From contig JACDAF010000110.1 of assembly GCA_013695575.1 (NCBI GenBank), forward strand, positions 1 to 6,746: 6,746 nucleotides of DNA, read 5' to 3'. The translations under genes and the position numbers were made by a program. The notes beneath the pieces were generated by a model. The model was given only the letters and a program-made list of their open reading frames with translations. It did no database searches and was not told the DNA's origin. The DNA is from Chloroflexota bacterium. GTDB taxonomy: Bacteria; Chloroflexota; Limnocylindria; P2-11E. The number at the start of each line of letters is the position of its first letter. Position 1 is the first letter of the stretch. Of this stretch, positions 1-4,744 are shown piece after piece.

Positions 1-230
1 TCCTGTCCGACGACCTGGGCGCGGACGATGAGGTCCGCCGCGTCAGCCATGAGGTCGAGCGACCGGTAGTCGTGGCTCCAGCTGACGGTGCAGTCGCGCT
101 CGGCCGACGCCAGCACGCGAGGCGCGGCGGCCTCGGGCTGCGGAATCTGCTCGCTCGCCTGTCCGGCAGGCTCGCGCACGCCGCTCGAGTGGGCGGCAAG
201 GAGAGCGGTGGCGAGGAGGAGCGCCCGCAT
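1..230 (-). CDS. Secreted protein of unknown function, N-terminal fragment (runs off the left edge)
   Basis: Reading the minus strand from ATG at 230-228 gives 76 uninterrupted codons to the window edge, so the C-terminus is missing. Residues 1-14 (MRALLLATALLAAH) form a short signal peptide: one Arg, then an Ala/Leu hydrophobic core. A Pro/Glu/Gln/Ala-rich linker follows (about residues 15-40), then the segment DCTVSWSHDYRSLDLMADAADLIVRAQVVGQ in two parts: a Cys/Trp piece near 47-53 and a 'LDLMADAADLIVRAQV' piece. The latter resembles the start of small exported proteins with a '(S)LxExxxxADLIVxGxV' opening, common in high-GC bacteria and without known function; this resemblance is from memory. 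No lipobox cysteine is seen. No clear Shine-Dalgarno precedes the ATG. It lies 37 nt downstream of the DUF3052-like gene on the same strand and could share its transcript. I infer export; nothing supports an enzymatic role. Confidence 0.6.
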   Translation of the reverse strand, partial: MRALLLATALLAAHSSGVREPAGQASEQIPQPEAAAPRVLASAERDCTVSWSHDYRSLDLMADAADLIVRAQVVGQ

Positions 231-240
231 CCAGAAGTAC

Positions 241-266
241 CGACGTCGCAGCGACGGGAACGTTCC
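241..266. promoter_or_regulatory. Cluster of short perfect palindromes in the spacer upstream of the secreted-protein gene
   Basis: Three exact inverted repeats are packed into 26 nt. CGACGTCG lies at 241-248, GTCGC-A-GCGAC at 245-255, and the 10-bp palindrome GGAACGTTCC at 257-266. They lie 11-36 nt upstream of the minus-strand ATG at 230 and just after the stop codon of the DUF3052-like gene, where an operator or RNA structure would act on the secreted-protein gene. No regulator family can be named from the sequence, and short palindromes are expected more often in GC-rich DNA. Confidence 0.3.
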
Positions 267-267
267 G

Positions 268-681
268 CTAACCCGGCGCGGCTCCGCGCCGGCGCACGAA
301 GCGCGTCGCGTACACCTGGTCGCCGAGCGAGAGCACCTTGTTGTCCACCCACCCGGTGGCGAGGCCGGCCGACTGCATCTCCTCCCAGCTGGGGGTGTCG
401 GCCCGCTCGAACGCGCGCTTCCAGACGGCGACCCAGACCGCGCCGTCGGCGTGGCTCACGCGCACAAGGTCTGCCAGCAGAGCGTCGGCGTCGCAGGGCT
501 CGAGCGCGAAGCAGAGCACGAGGCCGTAGCGGCCCGCGAAGTACCGGAGCGGCAGCTCGATGTCGCTGCGGTCGAGCTGCCCGGCGAGGTGCTCGATCGC
601 ACGGTCGTAAGCCCCCACGTCGCCGACCCGCAGCGCCGGACGGCCCGGCTTGATGCCGAGCCTCGGTACGACCTCCTCCAC
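268..681 (-). CDS. DUF3052-like protein, function unknown
   Basis: This encodes a 137-residue protein from GTG at 681-679. The start was chosen because AGGGGA lies 9 nt upstream (minus strand, 696-691) and because the family's opening motif begins at once: 'PRLGIKPG' at residues 6-13. A longer ATG start at 762 exists but would overlap the divergent response-regulator gene. The C-terminal signature 'GLATGWVDNKVLSLGDQVYATRFVRRR' (residues 106-132, quoted in part) matches the 'GLVDNKVCAxDExWSGLRFVxR' ending I recall for DUF3052 proteins. The middle has 'GAVWVAVWKRA' (80-90), where the family usually has a 'LWVxWPK' strand. Charged and aromatic residues are spread evenly, with no membrane segment or signal peptide, so it is probably cytosolic. 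The role of the family is not known; a small alpha/beta fold is plausible. It is read divergently from the receiver gene and upstream of the secreted protein. Confidence 0.65.
   Translation of the reverse strand: MEEVVPRLGIKPGRPALRVGDVGAYDRAIEHLAGQLDRSDIELPLRYFAGRYGLVLCFALEPCDADALLADLVRVSHADGAVWVAVWKRAFERADTPSWEEMQSAGLATGWVDNKVLSLGDQVYATRFVRRRGAAPG
273..292 (-). other. Perfect 8-bp stem hairpin at the 3' end of the DUF3052-like gene
   Basis: Arms CCGGCGCG (273-280) and CGCGCCGG (285-292) pair without mismatch around a 4-nt loop. On the minus strand this covers the last codons of the DUF3052-like gene, ending 2-3 nt before its TAG stop at 270-268. There is no T-run after it, so it is not a classical intrinsic terminator. 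It could be an attenuating or mRNA-stabilising structure at the gene boundary. Confidence 0.35.
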
Positions 682-689
682 CGCCCGAA

Positions 690-701
690 GTCCCCTGGGA
701 C
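690..701. promoter_or_regulatory. Inverted repeat in the divergent spacer, possible operator
   Basis: GTCCC-CT-GGGAC (690-701) is a perfect 5-2-5 inverted repeat in the 71-nt spacer between the two divergent starts at 681 (minus) and 753 (plus). It overlaps the likely ribosome-binding site (691-696) of the minus-strand gene. No convincing -10/-35 pair is seen in this spacer on either strand, so the promoters of the two flanking genes remain unlocated. Confidence 0.2.
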
Positions 702-752
702 GCACCACCGGGCGAGCATCGCACGGCCCGCGGAATGCATCAGGGCAGGGCG

Positions 753-1136
753 ATGGGTGCATTCGACGCCGTCCGCAAGCGCCGGCCGCGTCCGATCCTC
801 GTCGTGGACGACGACACCGCCATCCGAGACTCGACGAGTCAGATCCTTACCGACAGCGGGTTCCGCGTCGTCGAGGCGCGCGACGGGGCCGAGGCCCTGC
901 GCGCCATCGACGTCGAGCAGCCGGCGCTCATCGTGCTCGACGTGCAGATGCCCGGTATCGACGGCCCAGCGTTCGCGCGCGAGCTTCAAACCCGGCTGCG
1001 CCGCGTCCCGCTGGTGATCCTGACGGGCGTCCCGGATCCGAAGCGCGAGGCCGACCGCTGCAACGCGGAGGCCTTTCTACGCAAGCCGTTCGACGCCGAC
1101 GAGCTCGTGCGTCTGGTGCGGAAGTTCGCCTCCTAG
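753..1136 (+). CDS. Stand-alone response regulator receiver protein
   Basis: This encodes 127 residues, a single receiver (REC) domain with no output domain. Key residues are all present: acidic pocket D19-D20-D21 ('ILVVDDD'), phosphoacceptor D63 ('IVLDVQMPGIDG'), switch threonine T91 ('VILTG') and lysine K111 ('LRKPF'). It should therefore accept phosphate from a histidine kinase and act by protein-protein contact, as CheY- or Spo0F-like proteins do. No kinase is visible nearby. The ATG at 753 is preferred over the in-frame ATG at 735 because purine-rich CAGGGCAGGG (741-750) sits directly upstream of it; the longer form would only add six residues. A 13-residue basic stretch (RKRRPRP) precedes the first beta strand. 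The gene diverges from the DUF3052-like gene and ends 80 nt before corA, which appears to have its own promoter. Confidence 0.9.
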   Translation: MGAFDAVRKRRPRPILVVDDDTAIRDSTSQILTDSGFRVVEARDGAEALRAIDVEQPALIVLDVQMPGIDGPAFARELQTRLRRVPLVILTGVPDPKREADRCNAEAFLRKPFDADELVRLVRKFAS

Positions 1137-1204
1137 CCTGACTACCACCGCGGGACAACGGAGAGCAGCAGCAGGGTCACGGCGGCAGCCGCGACGTGAC
1201 CGCC

Positions 1205-1217
1205 TATCCTCGCGCGG
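1205..1217 (+). promoter_or_regulatory. Putative corA promoter (-10 TATCCT) giving a leaderless mRNA
   Basis: TATCCT at 1205-1210 fits the TANNNT -10 consensus. Counting about 7 nt downstream places the transcription start at or beside 1217, which is an in-frame GTG of the corA reading frame. No recognisable -35 is seen about 17 nt upstream and no Shine-Dalgarno precedes the gene, as expected for a leaderless transcript. The same TATCCT core recurs before the ATP synthase operon at 2195. Confidence 0.45.
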
Positions 1218-2170
1218 TGCCCGCCACCCTGCTCGTTCGGGACGGCGAGACGGCCGTCGAACGGCCCGCCGCCGACCTGTCGGAGCTGCGCGACCGGCCG
1301 TGCTGGCTCGACCTCGTCGCACCGCGTGAGCAGGACCTCGCGCTCGTCGCTGAAGAGCTGGGCCTCCATGCGCTGGCGATCGAGGACGCGCTCCAGCGGC
1401 ACGAGCGGCCGAAGATCGAGTCGTACGAGGGTCACTACTTCATCGTCTTCTACGCGCTCGAGGCGCGAACGCCAGACGTGGTGCGGCATCACCAGGTGTC
1501 GATCTTCGTCCTACAGAACGCGATCGTCACGGTCCACGGCGAGGAGTTCTCGGCGCGGCTCGCGGTGGAGAAGCGCTTCCGCGACGGTCTTCTCGCGACC
1601 ACCGGGCTGCTGCTCCACGCGCTGCTCGACACGATGGTCGACCAGTACTTCGAGATCGTCGACGCATTCGGCGATCGTGTCGAGCTCCTCGAGTCGCTCA
1701 TCATCGATGACACCGCGAAGGCGTACCAGGCATCCTTGCGCGAGCTCTTCCTGCTGAAGCGCGACCTCGTCCAGATCCGCCGCGTCGTCGCGCCTGAGCG
1801 CGAAGTGCTGTCGGTGCTCGCGCGAGGCGACATCCAGGAGCTGCGAGAGCAGGGGCGCCGCGCGTACTACCAGGATGTGTACGACCACATCGTTCGCGTC
1901 ACCGAAGAGATCGACACGTTCCGCGATCTCACGAGCAACGTCATCGACGCGCACATCGCCGCCGCGTCGAACCGGTTGAATGGGGTCGTGAAGGTGCTGA
2001 CGTCCGCGGCCACGGTGCTCCTGGTGCTCTCCGTCATCACCAGCTTCTTCGGGATGAACTTCACTGCGCTGCCCTTCGAATCGGACGTCGCGTTCTGGGT
2101 CGCGATGGCGGCGATGGTCCTGGCCGGTGGGCTGCTGTTCGCGTACTTCCGCCGCAAGGAGTACCTCTAG
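1217..2170 (+). CDS. corA: CorA-type magnesium/divalent cation transporter
   Basis: This encodes 317 residues, the usual CorA length, from GTG at 1217 (an in-frame GTG at 1196 would add seven residues and also lacks a ribosome-binding site). CorA forms a pentameric inner-membrane channel for Mg2+, sometimes Co2+ or Ni2+. The layout is standard: a large cytoplasmic alpha/beta and helical domain, the long stalk helix, then two C-terminal membrane helices (about 259-278 and 291-310). The family signature G279-M280-N281 sits at the end of the first helix ('ITSFFGMNF'). The short outer loop (282-290, TALPFESD) and the basic tail 'FRRKEYL' agree with the family. Early segments such as 'WLDLVAPREQDLALVAEELGLH', given here in part, are typical of the cytoplasmic domain. 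Substrate choice between Mg2+ and Zn2+ (ZntB-like) cannot be settled. The gene stops 72 nt before the ATP synthase operon. Confidence 0.93.
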   Translation: MPATLLVRDGETAVERPAADLSELRDRPCWLDLVAPREQDLALVAEELGLHALAIEDALQRHERPKIESYEGHYFIVFYALEARTPDVVRHHQVSIFVLQNAIVTVHGEEFSARLAVEKRFRDGLLATTGLLLHALLDTMVDQYFEIVDAFGDRVELLESLIIDDTAKAYQASLRELFLLKRDLVQIRRVVAPEREVLSVLARGDIQELREQGRRAYYQDVYDHIVRVTEEIDTFRDLTSNVIDAHIAAASNRLNGVVKVLTSAATVLLVLSVITSFFGMNFTALPFESDVAFWVAMAAMVLAGGLLFAYFRRKEYL

Positions 2171-2173
2171 GGT

Positions 2174-2194
2174 GCGGAGCGGCGAAGGCTCCGC
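2174..2194 (+). other. GC-rich hairpin between corA and the ATP synthase operon
   Basis: Arms GCGGAGC (2174-2180) and GCTCCGC (2188-2194) pair perfectly around a 7-nt loop, beginning 4 nt after the corA stop codon. No T-run follows, so termination would not be of the classical intrinsic type. The hairpin lies immediately against the TATCCT element at 2195, so it may instead be a binding site or a combined corA end and operon control site. Confidence 0.4.
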
Positions 2195-2207
2195 TATCCT
2201 GACCCTT
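2195..2207 (+). promoter_or_regulatory. Putative ATP synthase operon promoter (-10 TATCCT)
   Basis: TATCCT at 2195-2200 fits the TANNNT -10 consensus and predicts a start near 2207. That leaves a leader of about 36 nt before the TTG start at 2243. The -35 region falls inside the 2174-2194 hairpin and has no good TTGACA match. The matching element before corA strengthens the call; without mapping of transcript starts it stays tentative. Confidence 0.45.
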
Positions 2208-2242
2208 GCCTTGGCCTGTACCCGCACCCCGGGTGGAGCGCG

Positions 2243-2536
2243 TTGAACGCGGCGATCCTGGGCCAGGTCGGACTCATCATCGCGATCCCTATCGCTATTG
2301 GCGCCTGGCTCGGCCTCAAGCTCGACGAGGCGACCGGTACCTCGCCATGGGGATTGCTCGGTCTGATCTTCGCGGGAATGGTCATCGCAGGATTCGGGGT
2401 CGCAGCCCTCATCAAGCGCTTCTCGGACGAGAACCCGACGACCGCGTCGACCGGGCGGGCGCGCGAAGCGGGGCAGCGCTGGGAGGCGGAGATCCGCGAG
2501 CGTGAGCGAAAGCGCGAGCTGGGAGAGGACGAGTAA
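2243..2536 (+). CDS. atpZ: AtpZ/AtpI-family membrane protein of the ATP synthase operon
   Basis: This encodes 97 residues from a TTG start at 2243, supported by GGTGGAG at 2232-2238 just upstream. There are two membrane helices (about residues 5-25 and 37-57) joined by 'KLDEATGTSPW' (26-36). That pattern is the hallmark of the short AtpZ-like first gene of bacterial atp operons (ATPase_gene1 family); true AtpI has four helices and is longer. The family is linked to assembly of the c-ring and to Mg2+/Ca2+ handling during ATP synthase assembly. The C-terminal third (about 60-97) is highly charged (Arg/Glu-rich, 'REAGQRWEAEIRERERKREL') and is probably a cytoplasmic helix. The gene stops 2 nt before atpB. 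Its purine-rich end GGAGAGGA (2522-2529) doubles as the atpB ribosome-binding site, so the two are probably translationally coupled. Confidence 0.8.
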   Translation: MNAAILGQVGLIIAIPIAIGAWLGLKLDEATGTSPWGLLGLIFAGMVIAGFGVAALIKRFSDENPTTASTGRAREAGQRWEAEIRERERKRELGEDE

Positions 2537-2538
2537 GG

Positions 2539-3387
2539 GTGGATCTTCTGTTCCCGCACGGGCTCAAGTACCCGCCCGACTTCCACATCCCGCCGCTCAC
2601 CGGGACGGAGATCCTGCGTGTCGGCCCGCTTTCGTACACGAACTCCCACTTCACGATGCTCCTCGTCGGCGCGTTCCTGGTGGCGCTCGCCTGGCTCGGC
2701 ACCCGGCAGAAGCGTGACGTGCCTGGCGGCCTCCAGAACGCGGTCGAGATGCTCGTGCAGGGTCTCGAGGACTTCGTCGTCTCCATCGGCGGGCCGCGCG
2801 CGAGGAAGTACCTCCCGCTGTTCGGCACGCTCTTCCTGTTCATCGTCGTGTCTAACTGGCTCTCGGTGACGCCGTTCTTCGGACAGGTCGAGCTGCTGCG
2901 GGCGCCGACGAGCGACTACCACGTCAACTTCGGCATGGCCGTCATCGCGTGGCTCGCGTACCAGAGCGAAGGGTTCAAGAAGTTCGGCGTCGGCTACATG
3001 TCGCGCTGGTTCAACTTCAGCGGCTTCAAGGAAGGCGCGTTCGTCGGTGCCATCTTCGTGCTGGTCGGGCTCATCGAGCTCTTCAGCGAGCTCTTCCGGA
3101 TGCTCACGCTCACGCTCCGGCTCTGGGGCAACGTGCTCGGCGGCGAGATCATGCTCGTGGTCATGAGCGGGCTCCTGTTCCTTCCGGGGCTCGCGATCCC
3201 ATTCGTCGGGTTCGAGGTCTTCATCGGCGTCATCCAGGGGCTCGTCTTCGGGCTCCTGGTGCTCATGTACTTCGTGCTCGCGCTCGAGGGACATGGCGAC
3301 CATGACGAGGAAGGAGCGCACACCGAGGGAACCGCTGAACGCGCCGCATCCCACGAACCGCATCCCGCACTTCAACGCGCGAGCTGA
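2539..3387 (+). CDS. atpB: ATP synthase Fo subunit a
   Basis: This encodes 282 residues from GTG at 2539, with GGAGAGGA 9 nt upstream. Subunit a forms the two half-channels for protons and faces the c-ring. The essential arginine is R194 in 'LTLRLWGN', equivalent to E. coli aR210. The following G197-N198 and G202-E203 ('GNVLGGE') are the expected companions. Hydrophobic helices lie at about 37-54, 93-111, 132-146, 166-186, then the paired long helices after 187 and up to about 250. The external loop 'RAPTSDYHVN' corresponds to the PT(A/S)D-x-N motif of the family. After the last helix comes an unusual 32-residue cytoplasmic tail (about 251-282) rich in His, Glu and Asp ('GHGDHDEEGAHTEG'), which most AtpB proteins lack. 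A 34-nt gap separates it from atpE. Confidence 0.95.
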   Translation: MDLLFPHGLKYPPDFHIPPLTGTEILRVGPLSYTNSHFTMLLVGAFLVALAWLGTRQKRDVPGGLQNAVEMLVQGLEDFVVSIGGPRARKYLPLFGTLFLFIVVSNWLSVTPFFGQVELLRAPTSDYHVNFGMAVIAWLAYQSEGFKKFGVGYMSRWFNFSGFKEGAFVGAIFVLVGLIELFSELFRMLTLTLRLWGNVLGGEIMLVVMSGLLFLPGLAIPFVGFEVFIGVIQGLVFGLLVLMYFVLALEGHGDHDEEGAHTEGTAERAASHEPHPALQRAS

Positions 3388-3395
3388 TACGGAGT

Positions 3396-3416
3396 GAGGA
3401 AAATCCTCCGAAGGAG
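3396..3416 (+). promoter_or_regulatory. Strong atpE ribosome-binding site with two competing small hairpins
   Basis: AAGGAG at 3411-3416 is the strongest Shine-Dalgarno in the window, 5 nt before the atpE ATG. This suits a subunit needed in many copies. The TCCTCC upstream (3404-3409) can pair backward with GAGGA at 3396-3400 (loop AAA) or forward, as CTCC 3406-3409, with the Shine-Dalgarno GGAG at 3413-3416 (loop GAA). The two stems share bases and exclude each other; the second would hide the ribosome-binding site. Stems are only 4-5 bp, so the structural claim is modest. Confidence 0.4.
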
Positions 3417-3421
3417 ATAAG

Positions 3422-3646
3422 ATGGAATTCGCAGGACTCGCCGCCGGCATCGCCGTCGGCTTCGGCGTTCTCGGCCCGGGCATCGGAGTAGGACTCGCGA
3501 CCGCGAAGGCAGCCGAGGCGATCGGTCGCAACCCCGACGCGGCCGGTGCCATCCGCGCGAACCTCATCCTCGGCGCGGCACTCGCCGAAGGCCTTGGCAT
3601 CCTGTCGTTCGTGCTCGGCATCCTGCTCTGGACGCGGATCGGCTAG
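3422..3646 (+). CDS. atpE: ATP synthase Fo subunit c (proteolipid)
   Basis: This encodes 74 residues, a normal c-subunit hairpin of two membrane helices (about 4-32 and 44-71). The polar loop 'GRNPDA' (35-40) contacts the F1 stalk. The ion-binding carboxylate is E56 in 'ALAEGLGILSF'. The first helix carries alternating glycines G18-P-G20-I-G22-V-G24, the close-packing motif of the inner c-ring wall. Sodium-type ligands are absent: the position equivalent to the sodium-binding glutamine is V23, and G57 replaces the serine after the glutamate, so a proton-coupled ring is inferred. The ATG follows a very strong Shine-Dalgarno, consistent with the many copies per complex. Ring size cannot be read from sequence alone. 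It stops 3 nt before atpF. Confidence 0.96.
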   Translation: MEFAGLAAGIAVGFGVLGPGIGVGLATAKAAEAIGRNPDAAGAIRANLILGAALAEGLGILSFVLGILLWTRIG

Positions 3647-3649
3647 TCG

Positions 3650-4192
3650 ATGCTGCGCTCGCCGATCGCCGCGGAAGGGACGAACGCGTTCGCGCTCGTC
3701 GTCGAGCCGTGGTGGGTGCTGGTGTCCATCGTCCAATTCCTCGTGCTGTTCTTCCTGCTGCGGAGGATCCTCTGGGGTCCCGTGACGCAGACGCTCCGCT
3801 CGCGCGCCGACCGGATCCGTGAGGGCCTCGAGGCCGCGGAGGCCGCCAAACGCGAGCGCGAGCAGATGCAGGTCGAGGTCGAGCGTCTGCTCGGCGAAGC
3901 GCGACGCGAGGCTGCCGCGATCGCGGAGCGCACCACGAAGGCCGCCGAGGGGGCCGCGGCCGACATCCGCGAGTCGGCGAAAGCCGAGGGTGACCGCATC
4001 CGCGAGCGCGCCCGCGCGGATGCCCAGCAGCTCCACGACCAGTCCCTCGTACAGCTCCGCCAAGAGGTGGCCGGCCTCGCCGTCCTCGCGGCCACTCGGA
4101 TTCTGGGCCGCGAGGTCGATGCGAACGCCCACCGTGCCCTCATCGAGCAATCACTCGACGAAGCAGGCGCCCAGCTCGGGAGGTCGACGTAA
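3650..4192 (+). CDS. atpF: ATP synthase Fo subunit b
   Basis: This encodes 180 residues from ATG at 3650. Subunit b forms the peripheral stalk that holds the F1 alpha3beta3 head against Fo. A single N-terminal membrane helix (about 21-42, 'WWVLVSIVQFLVLFFLLRRI' in the core) is followed by 'LWGPV', the usual membrane exit motif. A long charged Ala/Arg/Glu-rich helix runs from about 47 to 140, typical of the right-handed b dimer. The last part ('LAVLAATRILGREVDANAHRALIEQSLDE', quoted in pieces) is the delta-contact region. Only one b gene is seen here, so a homodimer is expected unless a second copy lies elsewhere. The ribosome-binding site is weak. With the start only 3 nt after the atpE stop, translation probably depends on coupling, which would also lower b relative to c. 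Confidence 0.93.
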   Translation: MLRSPIAAEGTNAFALVVEPWWVLVSIVQFLVLFFLLRRILWGPVTQTLRSRADRIREGLEAAEAAKREREQMQVEVERLLGEARREAAAIAERTTKAAEGAAADIRESAKAEGDRIRERARADAQQLHDQSLVQLRQEVAGLAVLAATRILGREVDANAHRALIEQSLDEAGAQLGRST

Positions 4193-4194
4193 CG

Positions 4195-4725
4195 GTGGCC
4201 CAGAGCGGATCCGCAGCGCGCCGCTACGCTGAGGCCGTCCATGACCTCGCGCGGCGTGACGACGCCGTCGATGCGTATCGAAGCTCGCTCGAAAGCCTCG
4301 CGGCGGCGCTTGGGCCACAGACCATGCGCGCGCTCCGCGATCCCAGCGTCCCGATGAAGCAGCGACTCCAAGCCATCGACACGGCTGCCGCGACGCAGCC
4401 GAAAGCGATCCGCTCGCTGCTCGCGGTCCTGGCGCAGCGGGATCGACTGCCTCTGCTGCCGGGGATCGCCGCGGCTTTCGGCGATCTCGTCGACAAGCGC
4501 GCGGGCATCGCCAAGACCAAGATCACCACCGCGGTCGAGCTCGACCAGGATCAGCGGCGCGCATTCGTCGAGCGTCTCGAGCGTGTCTCGGGCAAGAGGC
4601 TCAGCGCGACGTTCGCCGTGGACGAGCGTCTCATCGGCGGCGCGAAGGTGCAGGTCGGCGACCACCTCCTCGACGCCTCGGTCAAGGCGCGTCTCGCCGC
4701 GCTCCGTACTCGGCTCGCCGACTAG
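4195..4725 (+). CDS. atpH: ATP synthase F1 subunit delta
   Basis: This encodes 176 residues from GTG at 4195; GGGAGGT (4178-4184), inside the end of atpF, lies 10 nt upstream. Delta (OSCP homologue) caps the F1 head and joins it to the b stalk. The N-terminal helical domain starts with 'ARRYAEAVHDLA', the family's opening motif. The second half has 'DKRAGIAKTKITTAVELD' and the C-terminal signature 'DERLIGGAKVQVGDHLLDASVKARLAAL' (143-170, quoted in part), with the conserved Ile-Gly-Gly and Asp-x-Ser pattern. Length fits the family and nothing appears missing. It follows atpF by 2 nt and precedes atpA by 19 nt, so it belongs to the same transcript. It is encoded separately from b, unlike the fused b-delta protein of mycobacteria. 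Confidence 0.93.
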   Translation: MAQSGSAARRYAEAVHDLARRDDAVDAYRSSLESLAAALGPQTMRALRDPSVPMKQRLQAIDTAAATQPKAIRSLLAVLAQRDRLPLLPGIAAAFGDLVDKRAGIAKTKITTAVELDQDQRRAFVERLERVSGKRLSATFAVDERLIGGAKVQVGDHLLDASVKARLAALRTRLAD

Positions 4726-4744
4726 CGCAGAACAGGAGAACTCC

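Noticed and set aside
257..266. GGAACGTTCC as a LexA (SOS) box
   Set aside because: The Gram-positive/actinobacterial LexA site needs a spacer between GAAC and GTTC; here the halves touch, so it does not fit.
72..1017. Two plus-strand Arg/Ala-rich open frames (72-653 and 88-1017)
   Set aside because: Both are antisense to the secreted-protein and DUF3052-like genes and out of frame with the receiver gene; they show low-complexity Arg-rich composition and no domain.
1142..1492. Minus-strand frame ending in a hydrophobic stretch (AAAAVTLLLLSVVPRW)
   Set aside because: The hydrophobic end comes from the GC-rich spacer before corA and the rest is antisense to corA; no start signal or family resemblance.
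2174..2194. Classical intrinsic terminator after corA
   Set aside because: The stem is good, but there is no T-run after it and the following bases look like a -10 element.
2194..3621. Minus-strand open frame of 475 codons opposite atpZ, atpB and atpE
   Set aside because: It is opposite three unmistakable ATP synthase genes; its sequence is a Glu/Arg/Asp/His-rich shadow typical of the antisense of GC-rich membrane-protein genes.
4583..4744. N-terminal extension of AtpA back to ATG at 4583
   Set aside because: The extension overlaps the conserved end of atpH in another frame, is Arg/Ser-rich, and the ATG at 4745 has a good ribosome-binding site and gives the normal AtpA N-terminus.
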